Shown here in pieces: positions 1-4,711 of a stretch of 5,640 nucleotides of DNA. The notes below the pieces were generated by a model. That model made no database searches. It was not told the DNA's origin and was given only the letters and a program-made list of their open reading frames with translations. Position numbers and translations under genes: made by a program. The stretch is taken from NCBI GenBank assembly GCA_016296635.1, contig JAEDIZ010000127.1, forward strand, positions 1 to 5,640, in the 5' to 3' direction. Within the stretch, counting starts at the first letter, position 1. The number at the start of each line of letters is the position of its first letter. This stretch comes from Oscillospiraceae bacterium. GTDB lineage: Bacteria > Bacillota > Clostridia > Oscillospirales > Oscillospiraceae.

Positions 1-1
1 G

Positions 2-400
2 CCCGGCGTGGGCATCTCCATCGGTCTGACAAGACTTTTCTATGTTCTGCAGGAGCAGAATATGCTGAACGATGCACGCGGCACCGCCCCGGCGGATGTG
101 ATGATCGTGCCCATGACCGAGGATTTGGCACCGGCCATCCGTCTTGCGACCGAGCTTCGCGCGCAGGACATCCGCGTGCAGCTCTATGCTGAGCAAAAAA
201 AGTTCAAGGCTAAGATCCAGTACGCGGACAAGCTGTCCATTCCGTATGTGATCTTCCTCGGTGAGGACGAGGTGGCAAACAATGTCGTCGCCCTCAAGGA
301 TCTTCGCACCGGCGAGCAGACCTCCGTTTCCGCGGAAAAGGCCGCCGAAACCATTCTTGCCAATATGAAGGAGCAGAAAAAGGGCACCATTCTGAAGTGA
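2..400 (+). CDS. hisS: Histidyl-tRNA synthetase, C-terminal part (5' end outside window)
   Basis: This is the last 132 codons of a class II aminoacyl-tRNA synthetase that charges tRNA-His in the cytoplasm. The frame is open from the window edge, so the true start lies upstream; the GTG at 8 is an internal valine. The first visible residues, PGVGISIGLTRLF, match the motif 3 region of histidyl-tRNA synthetases, where the arginine contacts ATP. After a short linker, roughly residues 30-130 form the C-terminal anticodon-binding domain: the strand ADVMIVPM, a helix, RVQLY, and then the FKAKIQYADKLSIPYVIFLGEDE core, all recognisable family features. The protein ends in a lysine-rich tail and a TGA at 398-400. 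The transposase gene starts only 7 bp downstream and aspS follows it. hisS-aspS adjacency is common in Firmicutes, so the transposase appears to interrupt that pair. The assignment is by sequence recognition and is confident. Confidence 0.95.
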   Translation, partial: PGVGISIGLTRLFYVLQEQNMLNDARGTAPADVMIVPMTEDLAPAIRLATELRAQDIRVQLYAEQKKFKAKIQYADKLSIPYVIFLGEDEVANNVVALKDLRTGEQTSVSAEKAAETILANMKEQKKGTILK

Positions 401-407
401 GACGGAG

Positions 408-896
408 ATGCCTGAAAGAAAGCATCCACGTCTGACCGAATATGATTATTCGTCAAACGGCGCATATTTCATCACAATCTGTACGCAGAACAGAGAACAA
501 TGCCTGGCTATTGTAGGGCAGGGGCTTGCCCCTGCCGAACCGCCAGAGATTCATTTCAAAACGGCCGGAAGAATTGCTGCTGAGCAGATTCCTCTTTTAA
601 TGAATTGCTTTCCGTGTCTGCATATTTCAAATTTCGTAATCATGCCAAACCATATTCATTTGCTGCTGATGTTGGAGGAAAACACGGCGGGAGCAAGCCC
701 CCGCCCTACGGTTTCCGAGATCATAGGTGCGTACAAATCATTGGTGACACGGCAATACAATATGGTCTGCGGACGCAAAGGTCAAAAACTGTTTCAGACT
801 TCATTTCACGACCACATCATCCGCGATGAGGCGGATTATCAGAAACACTGGCAATACATCGACACCAACCCTGCCCGGTGGGCAGAGGATGAATAA
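408..896 (+). CDS. REP-associated tyrosine transposase (RAYT, Y1/HUH family)
   Basis: A 162-residue protein of the Y1 transposase superfamily, related to IS200/IS605 TnpA. These enzymes nick and rejoin single-stranded DNA at hairpins. Visible family features are the N-terminal block RKHPRLTEYDYSSNGAYFIT; the metal-binding HUH signature MPNHIHLLL with His82 and His84; a helix with GAYKSLVTRQYN, where Tyr109 or Tyr117 could be the nucleophile (not resolved here); and the C-terminal blocks FHDHIIRDEADY and YIDTNPARWAED. Length is normal for a RAYT and the frame is intact, so it may be functional. The ATG at 408 gives the conserved N-terminus. GGAG lies directly against it (404-407), too close for a good ribosome site, so coupling to hisS termination (7-bp gap) is likely. 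Oddly, two REP-like hairpins lie in frame inside the gene, at about codons 35-44 (IVGQGLAPAE) and 93-101. No partner transposon gene, terminal repeats or target duplication were seen. Confidence 0.92.
   Translation: MPERKHPRLTEYDYSSNGAYFITICTQNREQCLAIVGQGLAPAEPPEIHFKTAGRIAAEQIPLLMNCFPCLHISNFVIMPNHIHLLLMLEENTAGASPRPTVSEIIGAYKSLVTRQYNMVCGRKGQKLFQTSFHDHIIRDEADYQKHWQYIDTNPARWAEDE
511..537 (+). repeat. REP-like hairpin A, inside the transposase gene
   Basis: GTAG at 513-516 is followed directly by a perfect 9-bp inverted repeat: GGCAGGGGC at 517-525, loop TT, GCCCCTGCC at 528-536. GTAG at the foot of a hairpin is the established hallmark of REP elements recognised by RAYT proteins. The whole 27 bases recur exactly at 3065-3091. 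Here the sequence is translated as part of the transposase (VGQGLAPA), in the spacer between two conserved blocks. The REP assignment is inferred from structure and from association with the RAYT gene. Confidence 0.8.
685..710 (-). repeat. REP-like hairpin B, inside the transposase gene, inverted relative to A
   Basis: On the minus strand this reads GTAG (complement of CTAC at 706-709) followed by a 9-bp stem with one mismatch. The arms are 686-694 (GGCGGGAGC) and 697-705 (GCCCCCGCC), with loop AA. It encodes about residues 93-101 (TAGASPRPT) of the transposase, just after the HUH block. Together with hairpin A it forms a convergent inverted pair about 150 bp apart, an arrangement like the paired REPs (BIMEs) of enterobacteria. 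The stem sequence differs from A, but the layout is the same. Confidence 0.7.
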
Positions 897-922
897 TACA
901 CCCCGTAAACAACCCTCAAGAA

Positions 923-929
923 AGAAGGA
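923..929 (+). promoter_or_regulatory. Ribosome binding site of aspS
   Basis: AGAAGGA, 8 bases before the first of two consecutive ATG codons (938 and 941), supports starting aspS at 938. No convincing promoter or T-box leader fits in the 41 bp between the transposase stop and aspS, so aspS probably relies on transcription from upstream. Confidence 0.7.
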
Positions 930-937
930 TACATATC

Positions 938-2707
938 ATGATGCAATCCCGCACCCATACCTGCGGCCAGCTGCGGTTGGAAAACGCAGGCGAAAAAGTC
1001 ACGCTGGTCGGCTGGATGGAGAATGTCCGTGTCGTCGGCAGCAACTTTGCTTTTGTTGTCCTGCGTGACTTCTACGGCACCACGCAGATCGTGGTGGAAA
1101 CCGAGGACATGATGAACATCATCAAGTCTATCAACAAGGAGTCCACCATCTCCGTCACCGGTACTGTCCGCGAGCGCGACAGCAAGAACCCCAAGCAGGC
1201 CACCGGCGATGTGGAAGTCGTGCCCGAAAAGATCGAAATTCTCGGCCGCTGCCGCTACAACGAGCTTCCCTTTGAAATCAACCGCAGCCGCGAGGCTGAC
1301 GAAACCCAGCGTCTGAAGTACCGCTATCTCGATCTGAGAAACCCGGCTGTCAAGCAGAATATCATCCTGCGCTGCCAGGTCATCGCAGCTCTTCGCAAGT
1401 CCATGATGGAGCATGATTTCCTTGAAATCACCACCCCCATCCTGACCGCCTCCTCTCCCGAGGGTGCGCGCGACTATCTGGTTCCCGCCAGAAAGCATCC
1501 CGGCAAGTTCTATGCGCTGCCGCAGGCACCGCAGCAGTTCAAGCAGCTGCTGATGACCTCCGGCTTTGACCGCTATTTCCAGATCGCGCCCTGCTTCCGC
1601 GATGAGGACGCAAGAGGCGACCGCTCCCCCGGCGAATTCTATCAGCTGGATATGGAAATGGCCTTTGCTGCGCAGGATGACGTGTTCTCCGTCATCGAGG
1701 ATGTGTTCCCGCCCATCTTTGCCAAGTACGGCAAATACAATATCGCTTCCTCCGCGCCCTTCAAGCGCATCGGCTATGTGGACGCACTGGAAACCTACGG
1801 CTCCGATAAGCCCGACCTGCGTATCGACCTGACCTCCAAGACCATCACCGACCTCTTCGGCGACACCGAGTTTGAGCCGTTCAAGGGTCAGACCGTCAAG
1901 GCGGTTCCCATCTCCGACTGCAAGCTGACCAGAAAGCAGATTGAAAAGCTGCTGACCGACTGCGAAGTGCAGTCCGGCGTCAAGGGCTACTGGTTCAAGA
2001 TGGACGAAAACGGCGAGCTGGCCGGCGGCATTGCCAAGTTCGTGCAGGGTAAGAAGGACGAAGTCATCGAGCGCCTCGGCCTGAAGGCAAACACACTCGT
2101 TGTCGTCGCAGCAGGCGCGCAGGCCACCAAGATGATCGGCGTCATGATCAAGACCTTCGGTGCCAATGTCGAGGGCCACATGGATAAGGAACGCTACGAA
2201 TTCTGCTGGATCGTGGACTTCCCGATGTATGAGATCGGCGAGGAGTCCGGCGAGCTGGAGTTCTGCCATAACCCGTTCTCCATGCCCGGCGGCGGCGTGG
2301 AAACTTTGGACAAGGCCATCCGCGGCGAGATCGATCCGCTGAGCATCACTGCCCAGCAGTACGACCTGGTCTGCAACGGTGTCGAGCTGTCCTCCGGTGC
2401 CGTCCGGAACCATGACCCCGAAATCATGATCAAGGCCTTCCAGCTGGTTCGCCTCGGCGAGGACGATGTCAAGTCCAAGTTCCCCGCCATGTATAACGCA
2501 TTCTGCTACGGTGCACCTCCCCATGCAGGCATCGCTCCCGGCGTTGACCGTATGGTCATGCTGCTGGCCGGCGAGGATTGCATCCGTGAGATCATCCCCT
2601 TCCCGATGAACAAGAACGCGCAGGACATCCTCATGGGCGCTCCTTCGGAGGTTACCCAGAAGCAGCTCGACGAACTGCACATCGCGATCACCGCAAAAGA
2701 GGAGTAA
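938..2707 (+). CDS. aspS: Aspartyl-tRNA synthetase
   Basis: A 589-residue class IIb synthetase that attaches aspartate to tRNA-Asp in the cytoplasm; the length matches the bacterial form (about 590). Residues 1-105 form the OB-fold anticodon-binding domain (RTHTCGQLR, VTLVGWMENVR). Motif 1 lies near the block containing FLEITTPILTASSPEGARDY. The LPQAPQQFKQ block (194-203) matches the aspartate-pocket QSPQ motif. Motif 2 is CFRDEDARGDRSPGEF (219-234, catalytic Arg221). The GAD insertion domain spans about 295-420. Motif 3 is GIAPGVDRMVML with Arg538. The motif 2 loop reads GDRSPGEF, one residue longer than in E. coli (ADRQPEF). All catalytic blocks are present. The last 23 codons plus stop are duplicated 200 bp downstream, and the two glutamates before the stop are GAG GAG here but GAA GAA in the second copy. 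If an element inserted here, it restored a complete gene end. Whether the enzyme also charges tRNA-Asn cannot be decided from this window. Confidence 0.97.
   Translation: MMQSRTHTCGQLRLENAGEKVTLVGWMENVRVVGSNFAFVVLRDFYGTTQIVVETEDMMNIIKSINKESTISVTGTVRERDSKNPKQATGDVEVVPEKIEILGRCRYNELPFEINRSREADETQRLKYRYLDLRNPAVKQNIILRCQVIAALRKSMMEHDFLEITTPILTASSPEGARDYLVPARKHPGKFYALPQAPQQFKQLLMTSGFDRYFQIAPCFRDEDARGDRSPGEFYQLDMEMAFAAQDDVFSVIEDVFPPIFAKYGKYNIASSAPFKRIGYVDALETYGSDKPDLRIDLTSKTITDLFGDTEFEPFKGQTVKAVPISDCKLTRKQIEKLLTDCEVQSGVKGYWFKMDENGELAGGIAKFVQGKKDEVIERLGLKANTLVVVAAGAQATKMIGVMIKTFGANVEGHMDKERYEFCWIVDFPMYEIGEESGELEFCHNPFSMPGGGVETLDKAIRGEIDPLSITAQQYDLVCNGVELSSGAVRNHDPEIMIKAFQLVRLGEDDVKSKFPAMYNAFCYGAPPHAGIAPGVDRMVMLLAGEDCIREIIPFPMNKNAQDILMGAPSEVTQKQLDELHIAITAKEE
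2635..2707 (+). repeat. aspS 3'-end duplication, copy 1 (functional gene end)
   Basis: These 73 bp encode residues 567-589 of aspS plus TAA. They recur at 2835-2907, with 66 consecutive identical bases and then only two differences, at 2701 and 2704, both G here and A there and both silent wobble positions. Identity starts at 2635/2835 and ends at the stop codon, since the bases after TAA are unrelated (GTTTCC versus TCAAAG). An 11-bp perfect inverted repeat, CTCATGGGCGC at 2630-2640 and GCGCCCATGAG at 2714-2724, brackets this copy. Confidence 0.93.
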
Positions 2708-2834
2708 GTTTCCGCGCCCATGAGACCGGGGGCCCCCACAAAAACTTTGTTTTTGCGGGGAAAGGAGGCACAGCGAAACGGATGAGACCTGCCGCATTGC
2801 GGCGGGGCGAAGGATGTGGAGCTTGTGCCGACGC
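2708..2834 (+). mobile_element. 127-bp hairpin-rich insertion between the two aspS 3' ends (putative small non-autonomous element)
   Basis: This segment separates the two copies of the aspS end, and with copy 1 makes a 200-bp unit. It encodes no transposase or integrase. It contains a GGGGGCCCCC palindrome (2728-2737); a hairpin with arms CCCCACAAAAAC (2734-2745) and GTTTTTGCGGGG (2749-2760), 11 of 12 positions paired; AAAGGAGG (2761-2768), which looks like a ribosome site; and a nested structure. In the nested structure GGCACA (2767-2772) can pair with TGTGCC (2824-2829), enclosing the hairpin CCTGCCGC-ATT-GCGGCGGG (2788-2806) flanked by similar strands starting GCGAA. Because the aspS terminator lies 11 bp after copy 2, the unit probably entered between the ancestral coding end and the rest of the gene, carrying or creating copy 1. 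Its mobility is inferred from this layout. A simple local duplication plus insertion is the alternative. Confidence 0.55.
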
Positions 2835-2907
2835 GGGCGCTCCTTCGGAGGTTACCCAGAAGCAGCTCGACGAACTGCACATCGCGATCACCGCAAAAGA
2901 AGAATAA
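2782..2907 (+). other. Small open frame fusing the insertion to the second aspS end (41 codons)
   Basis: An ATG at 2782, 13 bases after AAAGGAGG, opens a frame that runs from the insertion (MRPAALRRGEGCGACADA) straight into the second copy in the original aspS frame (GAPSEVTQ to AKEE, TAA at 2905-2907). The same frame is also open upstream through the whole insertion. The spacing from the ribosome-like site is longer than ideal. It is probably a pseudogene-like relic of the displaced aspS end rather than a real peptide gene. The in-frame continuity and the ribosome-like site are what is seen; translation is only a possibility. Confidence 0.2.
2835..2907 (+). repeat. aspS 3'-end duplication, copy 2 (probable ancestral end)
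   Basis: A 73-bp copy of the aspS end, 200 bp after copy 1, with the codons GAA GAA TAA in place of GAG GAG TAA. The strong intrinsic terminator begins 11 bp after its stop codon, the position expected for the native gene end. Copy 2 is therefore likely the original sequence, now cut off from the rest of aspS. Confidence 0.9.
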
Positions 2908-2918
2908 TCAAAGATCAG

Positions 2919-2951
2919 AACGCCGCCGCTCAAAATGAGCGGCGGCGTTTT
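2919..2951 (+). terminator. Intrinsic terminator of aspS
   Basis: A perfect stem of at least 12 bp (CGCCGCCGCTCA at 2921-2932, loop AAA, TGAGCGGCGGCG at 2936-2947), extended by AA/TT and followed by TTTT at 2948-2951. It ends the rightward transcript, now lying 211 bp after the real aspS stop because of the insertion. Confidence 0.93.
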
Positions 2952-2992
2952 CTGTACGGCGAAAAACGGTTTTGCGAACCGTTTGGTTCTGT

Positions 2993-3017
2993 CGGGCGGG
3001 CAATGTCCGCCCCTACG
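2993..3017 (-). repeat. REP-like hairpin C
   Basis: On the minus strand GTAG (complement of CTAC at 3013-3016) is followed by a hairpin with arms 2994-3001 (GGGCGGGC) and 3005-3012 (GTCCGCCC), eight pairs including one G-T, with loop AAT. It has the same layout as copies A and B but a different stem sequence. It lies 49 bp from copy D in the opposite orientation, forming a divergent pair. Confidence 0.7.
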
Positions 3018-3064
3018 ACGCGAAGCGGCACACGAAATACGGGTACGGTTTTCGGCGGGCGTTT

Positions 3065-3091
3065 TTGTAGGGCAGGGGCTTGCCCCTGCCG
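3065..3091 (+). repeat. REP-like hairpin D, identical to hairpin A in the transposase gene
   Basis: These 27 bases match 511-537 without a difference. They consist of TT, GTAG (3067-3070) and the perfect 9-bp stem GGCAGGGGC/GCCCCTGCC at 3071-3090. The exact identity between a coding copy and this intergenic copy, about 2.5 kb away, points to recent spread or to strong sequence constraint. Confidence 0.85.
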
Positions 3092-3256
3092 CCGATATTC
3101 CATACGCAGAAGCCCTGCGGCATCATCAACAATGACGGGCTGTGGGAGGTCATTCCTTTTGCGGCACCGCCGGGCGGTCGATGTGCGTCATAAATCTGCA
3201 AAAGAGATACATGATGCCGCACGGGACAGCCTTTTCTTCTTCACCCTGCGGGGCGG

Positions 3257-3281
3257 TTCTTCTTTTCGCAGAAAAGAAGAA
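3257..3281. repeat. Perfect 11-bp palindrome in the intergenic region
   Basis: TTCTTCTTTTC (3257-3267) and GAAAAGAAGAA (3271-3281) are perfect reverse complements around the loop GCA. It has no GC-rich stem and no T-tract, so it is not a standard terminator. It is probably part of another interspersed repeat, and its function is unknown. Confidence 0.55.
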
Positions 3282-3344
3282 TGGGGCCGCAATCCGTTCT
3301 CTGACAATTTATGATGTTATGCCGTACCGACGGTGCGGGGATTG

Positions 3345-3443
3345 ACCCTCTTCCGTCCGCTTTGCGGACACCTGTTCCCTCTCTGGCGCAGCGCGCTATC
3401 TCCCCCGACCCTGGGGAGTCTGTCCCGGTGGGGAAGGCTTTTG
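3345..3443. repeat. Composite hairpin repeat of the Clostridia interspersed type
   Basis: Starting with CCCTCTTCC, this stretch contains the hairpin GTCCGC-TTT-GCGGAC (3355-3369), a purine/pyrimidine-biased middle, the hairpin CTCCCC/GGGGAG (3400-3418) and the end GGGGAAGGCTTTTG. The layout (CCTCT plus hairpin plus GGGGAAGGCTTT) resembles interspersed repeats I associate with Ruminococcaceae genomes. This is recognition from memory and not a database match. A degenerate REP-like copy follows at once. Confidence 0.4.
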
Positions 3444-3450
3444 TGACGTG

Positions 3451-3470
3451 CCGGGTCGAAGCGTCCCTAC
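3451..3470 (-). repeat. Degenerate REP-like hairpin E
   Basis: On the minus strand GTAG (complement of CTAC at 3467-3470) overlaps a short imperfect hairpin GGGACG-CTT-CGACCC with one A-A mismatch (3453-3467). The GTAG-plus-hairpin layout is that of copies A-D, but the stem is short and diverged. Confidence 0.4.
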
Positions 3471-3495
3471 ATATGGAAAACGTCAGAAAATACGA

Positions 3496-3529
3496 AAGAG
3501 GCAGAAAAGCGGATGCTTTTCTGCCTCTT
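3496..3529 (-). terminator. Terminator of the kinase gene, possibly bidirectional
   Basis: A perfect 15-bp stem (AAGAGGCAGAAAAGC at 3496-3510, loop GGAT, reverse complement at 3515-3529) begins 5 bp after the kinase stop codon. On the minus strand it is followed by a modest T-rich stretch (TTCGTATTTT). Its symmetry would also stop readthrough arriving from the left. Confidence 0.85.
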
Positions 3530-3534
3530 GTGTA

Positions 3535-4629
3535 TCACAGATATTTGAATGCCTCCAGCGGCAGCACATCCGCCAGTTCCACCAGCTCGTGCCGATATCC
3601 GCCTGCGTAGTCAATGTTCTTCATCGGACTGAGCAGTTCCGGATCCTTTGTTTCCGGCTGCGCCAGCGGCAGAGAAAGAATCACATCGGTACCGGAATCC
3701 GGCTGCGCCTGCAAAACGGTAGTGCCGCCGTGCAGCTGCACGATCTGCTGCACATAGGCCAGACCAAAACCGATGCCGCATCGCGGATCTGTCAGCTGCT
3801 GCGGTTTTGCATACTGCCGGAACACCCGGGAAAGCAGACTCGGATCCATGCCATCGCCGTTGTCGGTGATGCGAAGGAGCGCGCTTTTTTCCGTCCGGGA
3901 CAGCGACATCCGGATGCTTCCGCCGGCAGGCGTAAACTTGATGGCGTTGGAAAGCAGATTCCAAATTGCCCGGGAGAGCTTCTGACGGTCGATCCATGCG
4001 CAGAAGGTCTTGTCCGGCAGCGTGCAGGACAGATGGATCCTTATATTACCGCAGAGTGACTGCGTCCGCTTATAGATATCGTGGAAAAATTCGCACATCT
4101 CGGTTTTTTCGCGCGCGATGCGCAGCTTTCCGTCCAAAACTCCCGGCAGATCCGTCAGATTGCAGGTAACATGCAGAAGCTGATAGAATGCACGCTCCAG
4201 CGCGGCAACATCCTGCTGCGCGGCGGGATCTTCCAGTTCCTCCAGCGTGGGAAACAGAGAAGCGGCAACCCCGAAAAGATTGGAAAGCGGCGTGCGCACT
4301 GCCTGCGCCACGCTGCTGAGAATCTGCGAAGAAATCTCCGGCTGATTCTCAGCCGTAAAGATGAAGAGCAGACCGCCGCCAAGCCGAAGAATGTTTGCCT
4401 GCAGACAGTTTCCCGCCAAAGACAGCGGCATAAGCGTCGGTGTGTCCTGCTGCAGATCGGTCAGAAAGGCGGCTTCGTCGCCGAGGATCTCTGTCAGACG
4501 GTCACCCGTATGCACAAAAAGATCCTGCGCCGGATGATTGCAGTAGGAAATGACACCGTCCTGCGAGAAAAAAACCGGCTGCTGAATATAATTGTAGGTT
4601 GAAAGAACAGCGCTGAGCGCTTCATCCAT
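3535..4629 (-). CDS. Soluble PAS-like sensor histidine kinase homologue lacking the phosphoacceptor histidine
   Basis: A 364-residue protein with no membrane segment or signal peptide, so probably cytoplasmic. Residues about 1-95 look like a PAS-type sensor fold (FFSQDGVISYCNHPAQDLF and the closing strand LLFIFTAEN). Residues about 100-165 form a HisKA-like hairpin. About 210-322 is a GHKL ATPase domain with N-box WNLLSNAIKF (Asn224, Asn228), G1 DNGDGMD (256-262) and G2 GIGFGLAYVQQIVQLHGG (285-302), all intact. The H-box reads SSVAQAVRTPL where canonical kinases have SHELRTPL. The phosphoacceptor His is Gln109 (codon 4303-4305) and the next acidic residue is Ala110. ATP binding therefore looks kept, while normal autophosphorylation does not. 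A 39-residue tail (326-364, ending LPLEAFKYL) follows the catalytic domain and is unrecognised. No response regulator gene adjoins. The start is fixed by a strong ribosome site, and promoter and terminator are both visible. It may be a signalling pseudokinase or modulator. Confidence 0.88.
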   Translation of the reverse strand: MDEALSAVLSTYNYIQQPVFFSQDGVISYCNHPAQDLFVHTGDRLTEILGDEAAFLTDLQQDTPTLMPLSLAGNCLQANILRLGGGLLFIFTAENQPEISSQILSSVAQAVRTPLSNLFGVAASLFPTLEELEDPAAQQDVAALERAFYQLLHVTCNLTDLPGVLDGKLRIAREKTEMCEFFHDIYKRTQSLCGNIRIHLSCTLPDKTFCAWIDRQKLSRAIWNLLSNAIKFTPAGGSIRMSLSRTEKSALLRITDNGDGMDPSLLSRVFRQYAKPQQLTDPRCGIGFGLAYVQQIVQLHGGTTVLQAQPDSGTDVILSLPLAQPETKDPELLSPMKNIDYAGGYRHELVELADVLPLEAFKYL

Positions 4630-4637
4630 CGGAGATC

Positions 4638-4644
4638 CCTCCTT
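4638..4644 (-). promoter_or_regulatory. Ribosome binding site of the kinase gene
   Basis: On the minus strand AAGGAGG lies 8 bases before the ATG at 4627-4629. This near-perfect Shine-Dalgarno site decides the start codon. Confidence 0.9.
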
Positions 4645-4711
4645 TTTCCCCGGTTTCAGTATTTGCGGAAATTATTCTTCCAGTATGACAATATCTGCCA
4701 ATTTACCCCTT

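Larger units (their letters stand above)
2952..3495. other. Gene-free repeat-rich region between converging genes
   Basis: This 544-bp stretch between the aspS terminator and the kinase terminator holds no supported gene. It is a mosaic of palindromes. Besides the REP-like copies listed separately there are an 8-bp hairpin AAACGGTT/AACCGTTT (2964-2984) and a 7-bp hairpin CCGTACC/GGTGCGG (3322-3338, one G-T pair). One frame, 3095-3193, reads like a protein tail (PCGIINNDGLWEVIPFAAPP then TAA) but has no start or partner. It could be a gene remnant or a translated repeat, and no function is claimed. Confidence 0.6.

Noticed and set aside
897..937. T-box or other leader riboswitch ahead of aspS
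   Set aside because: Only 41 bp separate the transposase stop from aspS, too little for a T-box, and no specifier or antiterminator pattern is seen.
2734..2760. Hairpin after the first aspS stop as a terminator
   Set aside because: It is followed by AAAGGAGG and not by a T-tract on either strand, so it does not fit an intrinsic terminator.
839..2797. A 652-codon open frame on the minus strand, antisense to aspS
   Set aside because: It is the mirror of a GC-biased, strongly supported synthetase gene. Its composition is low-complexity and no domain is recognisable.
2779..2812. Hammerhead ribozyme-like core in the insertion (CGGATGA, a stem, then CGAA)
   Set aside because: The invariant U4 of CUGAUGA is G, and the base after GAA is G instead of A, so no paired stem III with a cleavage site follows. 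The resemblance is partial and probably chance.
2814..3345. Several open frames over the repeat-rich region after aspS (for example 2814-3314 and 3142-3345)
   Set aside because: They run through the aspS terminator hairpin and REP-like palindromes, lack ribosome sites and have arginine/serine-rich repeat-like composition.
511..3470. The repeated hairpins as a CRISPR array
   Set aside because: They are irregularly spaced, change orientation, have differing stems and no uniform spacers, and no cas gene is present.
3448..4059. Open frames on the plus strand across the kinase gene (3448-4059 and 4081-4602)
   Set aside because: They are antisense to a gene with clear motifs, ribosome site, promoter and terminator, and their own sequence shows no family features.
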